From Candidatus Sulfopaludibacter sp. SbA3 (GTDB lineage: Bacteria > Acidobacteriota > Vicinamibacteria > Vicinamibacterales > UBA2999): a DNA stretch of 7,002 nt. The stretch is taken from NCBI GenBank assembly GCA_945866285.1, contig CAMBHC010000131.1, forward strand, positions 1-7,002, given 5' to 3'. Made by a program: the position numbers and the translations under genes. The notes beneath the pieces are model-generated. The model did not search any database. It was not told where the DNA came from and was given only the letters and a program-made list of their open reading frames with translations. This document shows, piece by piece, positions 4,774 to 7,002 of the stretch. Position 1 is the stretch's first letter; each line of letters starts with the position of its first letter.

Positions 4774-6039
4774 GTGACCCCACGAATCGCCATTACCGGC
4801 ATCGGAGCCGTCTCGGCGTTTGGCGTCGGGCGCGAGGTCTATTGGGACGCCATTCGCCGTGGCCAGAGTGGCACGCGCGCCATCACCGAATTCGACGTCT
4901 CGAGCTATCCCTGCAAGGTGGCGGCGCCGGTGCCGCCCGTTGACATGACTGCGGCCATGCCGTTGACCGGCGAGTCCAGCGCCAGGGATTCGCACGCGGA
5001 TCCCAAGCGCTACTCCCGGGCCGCGTTGTTCGGCGTGATCGCCGCGCGTGAGGCATGGAACGACGCCGGCCTGGCCTTCGGCCAGGCCAATGCCGGCGTG
5101 ATCATTGGCAGCGGTGGCGGCGGCATCGACATCGGCGAGCGGCAATATCAGGATTTCTTCACGACCGGCGGCAAGAACGTCACGCCGTACGCCATCGCCC
5201 TCGGGATCTGCGGCATGGTGTCGAGCGAGATCTCCATTGCACTTGGCGTGCGCGGCGTCAGCCACGTGATGTCCACCGGCTGCACCAGTTCCACCGACGC
5301 GCTCGGGTATGCGTGCATGCTGCTGCGCGCGGGCGAGTGCGACGTGCTGTTGTCAGGTGGCGCCGATGGCTGCGTGTTGCCGGGCATGATCTTCGGCTTC
5401 TCGCGCATGCGCGCGGTCTCGACCCACTACAACGATCGCGGCGCCGAGGCATCGCGGCCGTTCGACAAGGGACGTGATGGCTTCGTGCTGGGCGAGGGGG
5501 CGTGGATGCTGACGCTGGAGTTGGAGAGCCGCGCCCGCGCGCGCGGTGCCGCCATCTACGCCACCATCGATGGCTACGCTTCGACCTGTGATGCCTATCA
5601 CCGCGTGCAGATGGATCCCGATGGCGAACAAATCGTGCGTTGCATGCACACGGCCATGTCCCGGGCGGGCCGCGCGCCTGAAGAGATTGGCTACATCAAC
5701 TACCACGGCACGTCGACGCAGTTGAACGATGCGATCGAGGCGCGCTGCACGCGCCTGACTTTCGGTGCGCTGGCCGAGCGCATTCCCGGGTCGTCCATCA
5801 AGTCGATGATCGGGCACCCACAAGGCGCCAGTGGCGCAGCCGGCGTCGTCGCCACCGCGCTCGGGATGTCACGGGGATTTCTCCCGCCGACCATCAACCT
5901 GACCGATCCGGATCCCAACTGCGATCTCGATTTCATCCCGAACCAGGGCCGTGCCGCCCAGCCAGAGGCGGCGCTCTGCAACTGCCTTGGCTTCGGCTCG
6001 AAGAACAGCGCGCTCGTGCTCGGCCGCGCGCATGGATGA
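4774..6039 (+). CDS. Beta-ketoacyl synthase (FabF / type II PKS KS-alpha-like)
   Basis: A 421-residue full-length thiolase-fold condensing enzyme. It starts RIAITGIGAVSAFG and carries the nucleophile Cys170 in STGCTSSTDALGYA, His311 in YHGTSTQLND, Lys343 in SIKSMIGH and His348, so the decarboxylative-condensation active site is complete. RPFDKGRDGFVLGEGA (228-243) is the usual KS block, and LGFGSKNSALVL (405-416) is the C-terminal glycine loop. Housekeeping FabF usually has ACATG around the nucleophile. The STGCTS...GYA form, together with the GYAS...DAYH segment, is closer to KS-alpha of type II polyketide synthases, suggesting a specialised polyketide or lipid pathway rather than bulk fatty acid synthesis. 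It is not a chain-length factor, which lacks the Cys. The start is GTG 4774, just before the conserved N-terminus, with only a weak GAGAA upstream. Its stop overlaps the next gene by 8 nt. A 9-bp perfect inverted repeat lies inside at 5068-5088. Confidence 0.92.
   Translation: MTPRIAITGIGAVSAFGVGREVYWDAIRRGQSGTRAITEFDVSSYPCKVAAPVPPVDMTAAMPLTGESSARDSHADPKRYSRAALFGVIAAREAWNDAGLAFGQANAGVIIGSGGGGIDIGERQYQDFFTTGGKNVTPYAIALGICGMVSSEISIALGVRGVSHVMSTGCTSSTDALGYACMLLRAGECDVLLSGGADGCVLPGMIFGFSRMRAVSTHYNDRGAEASRPFDKGRDGFVLGEGAWMLTLELESRARARGAAIYATIDGYASTCDAYHRVQMDPDGEQIVRCMHTAMSRAGRAPEEIGYINYHGTSTQLNDAIEARCTRLTFGALAERIPGSSIKSMIGHPQGASGAAGVVATALGMSRGFLPPTINLTDPDPNCDLDFIPNQGRAAQPEAALCNCLGFGSKNSALVLGRAHG
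5068..5088. repeat. Perfect 9-bp inverted repeat inside the ketosynthase gene
   Basis: GGCCTGGCC (5068-5076) and GGCCAGGCC (5080-5088) are exact reverse complements separated by TTC. The segment encodes part of DAGLAFGQANAG (97-108), in a region tolerant of small residues. There is no T-tract, so it is not an intrinsic terminator. It may be chance in GC-rich coding DNA. Confidence 0.5.
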
Positions 6040-7002
6040 TGTGGTGATTGCCGGCGGCGGACCGGCCGGCGCGCTCACCGCCATCATCCTGGCGCGAGCC
6101 GGAGTGAAGGTCCGCGTGTTCGAGCGCTCGCGGTTTCCGCGCCACAAGCTGTGCGGCGATACGCTGAATCCAGGAGCGCTGGCGGTACTCGCCCGCCACG
6201 TCGACACGTCTGAGTTGCTGGCCGACAGTGACGATATTCACGGCATGCTGATCACCGGTCCCGGCGGCGTGTCGGTGCGCGCGACCTATGGTCCTGGCAT
6301 CACCGGCCGCGCCGTCACGCGGCGCGTGCTGGATACGTGGCTGCTGAGGCGCGCGGACGAGGCAGGCGCGCAGGTTGAAGAAGGCGTCGCCGTGAAGAGC
6401 GCGCACGTGGCATCGGACCGCGTGCGTGGCATCACGGTGGCACGGCGCGAGGGCGGGAATGCGACCCATGACAGCCGCCTGGTCATTGCGGCCGATGGCC
6501 GGCGGTCGACGCTGGCTTTCGCGCGCGGCCTGGCGCACCAGCCGCCGCGGCCCCGGCGCTGGGCGATTGGCGGCTACTTCACCGGCGTCTCAGGATGCGG
6601 ATCAGTGGGCGAGATGCACGTGCGCAAGGGGCACTACATCGGCATCGCACCCGTGCCCGGCGGCCTGACGAATGTCTGTGTCGTGATGCCGCATGCCTCC
6701 GGCGAGCAACCGTTTGGCGCCCCGAGTGAACTGATTCGATCGCGGCTCGACGCTGATCCGGCACTGCGCGATCGCTTTACCAGCGCCCGCCCAGAGGGCC
6801 AGCCCGTCATGCTGGGGCCGATGGCCGTTGACAGCACCGCCGCCGGTGAACCCGGCCTGTTGCTGGCAGGCGATGCCGCGGGCTTCATCGATCCGATGAC
6901 CGGCGATGGTTTGCGGCTGGCCCTGGCCGGCGCGGAACTGGCCTCGTCTGTCGCCCTGGATGTCCTGGCGGGTCGCCTGTCGCCCGAGACCGCGCACGTC
7001 GA
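6032..7002 (+). CDS. FAD-dependent oxidoreductase, geranylgeranyl reductase-like (3'-partial)
   Basis: The frame opens at ATG 6032 and stays open to the window edge, giving 323 visible residues. The dinucleotide-binding GGGPAG (8-13) sits in the first beta-alpha-beta unit, with the acidic strand-2 end at Glu31. FPRHKLCGD (35-43) is the conserved loop after strand 2 in geranylgeranyl reductase and related halogenase/hydroxylase flavoproteins. IAADGRRSTLA (152-162) is the DG motif, and AGDAAGFIDPMTGDG (279-293) is the flavin ribityl-binding GD motif. These are group-A flavoprotein features. Members reduce isoprenoid double bonds or oxidise polyketide, aromatic or lipid substrates. The role here is inferred only from context: ATG 6032 lies within the end of the ketosynthase gene (8-nt overlap), implying translational coupling and a shared pathway. 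The C-terminal substrate domain is not visible. Confidence 0.88.
   Translation, partial: MDDVVIAGGGPAGALTAIILARAGVKVRVFERSRFPRHKLCGDTLNPGALAVLARHVDTSELLADSDDIHGMLITGPGGVSVRATYGPGITGRAVTRRVLDTWLLRRADEAGAQVEEGVAVKSAHVASDRVRGITVARREGGNATHDSRLVIAADGRRSTLAFARGLAHQPPRPRRWAIGGYFTGVSGCGSVGEMHVRKGHYIGIAPVPGGLTNVCVVMPHASGEQPFGAPSELIRSRLDADPALRDRFTSARPEGQPVMLGPMAVDSTAAGEPGLLLAGDAAGFIDPMTGDGLRLALAGAELASSVALDVLAGRLSPETAHV

Noticed and set aside
4710..4802. Longer start for the membrane methyltransferase at 4802
   Set aside because: The added 31 codons run through a perfect TATAAT, the inverted repeat and the ketosynthase start; the conserved protein begins after GTG 4709.
4516..5265. Long minus-strand open frame of about 249 codons across the ketosynthase start
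   Set aside because: Composition is Arg/Ala/His-rich with no motif, and it is antisense to two well-supported genes and the divergent promoter region; this is a GC-rich shadow.
5933..6538. Minus-strand open frame of 201 codons opposite the flavoprotein gene
   Set aside because: The plus strand carries clear FAD-binding motifs; the reverse frame has no domain pattern and is explained by GC-rich codon bias.
1..7002. Search by eye for CRISPR repeats, tRNA/rRNA genes, insertion sequences or defence-system genes
   Set aside because: No regular spacer-repeat pattern, tRNA-like fold, transposase motif or defence domain was seen; nearly all sequence is explained by the eight genes.

Overview
This is a GC-rich, gene-dense bacterial chromosomal window. 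It holds eight protein-coding genes; the first is cut at its 5' end and the last at its 3' end. No RNA gene, CRISPR array, insertion sequence or phage gene was seen. The organism cannot be fixed from the sequence. High GC, a fused homocysteine S-methyltransferase/methylenetetrahydrofolate reductase, frequent GTG starts and apparently leaderless genes would suit an Acidobacteriota-like soil bacterium, but this is only an inference.

Layout. Positions 1-2550 (+) carry the end of a fused homocysteine methyltransferase/MTHFR gene, a PmtA-like soluble methyltransferase with its own extended -10 and Shine-Dalgarno, and a hotdog-fold thioesterase 8 nt later. Positions 2537-3580 (-) carry a GT-B-like protein resembling the N-terminal half of plant L-arabinokinase; its 3' end overlaps the thioesterase by 14 nt. 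A 40-nt divergent promoter region separates it from a small zinc-ribbon protein (3621-4022, +). That gene abuts, with zero bases between, the stop codon of an integral-membrane methyltransferase of the NnrU/MddA/isoprenylcysteine-methyltransferase type (4023-4709, -). A second divergent control region (4710-4773) has overlapping, symmetric -10 elements and a strong inverted repeat. It leads into a ketosynthase with an intact Cys-His-Lys-His active site and a type II PKS KS-alpha-like nucleophile motif (4774-6039, +). An FAD-dependent oxidoreductase overlaps the ketosynthase by 8 nt and runs off the right edge.

How the genes may work together. The left block is linked to one-carbon metabolism: the fused enzyme reduces methylene-THF and methylates homocysteine to methionine, the precursor of the S-adenosylmethionine (SAM) that the PmtA-like enzyme and the membrane methyltransferase would use. 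The right block (ketosynthase plus FAD oxidoreductase, perhaps with the divergent membrane methyltransferase) looks like the start of a polyketide- or unusual-lipid-type biosynthetic operon continuing beyond position 7002. The most distinctive signal is regulatory: three genes have a -10 hexamer ending 6-8 nt before a GTG start, which predicts leaderless mRNAs and moves two of the starts well inside the longest open frames.
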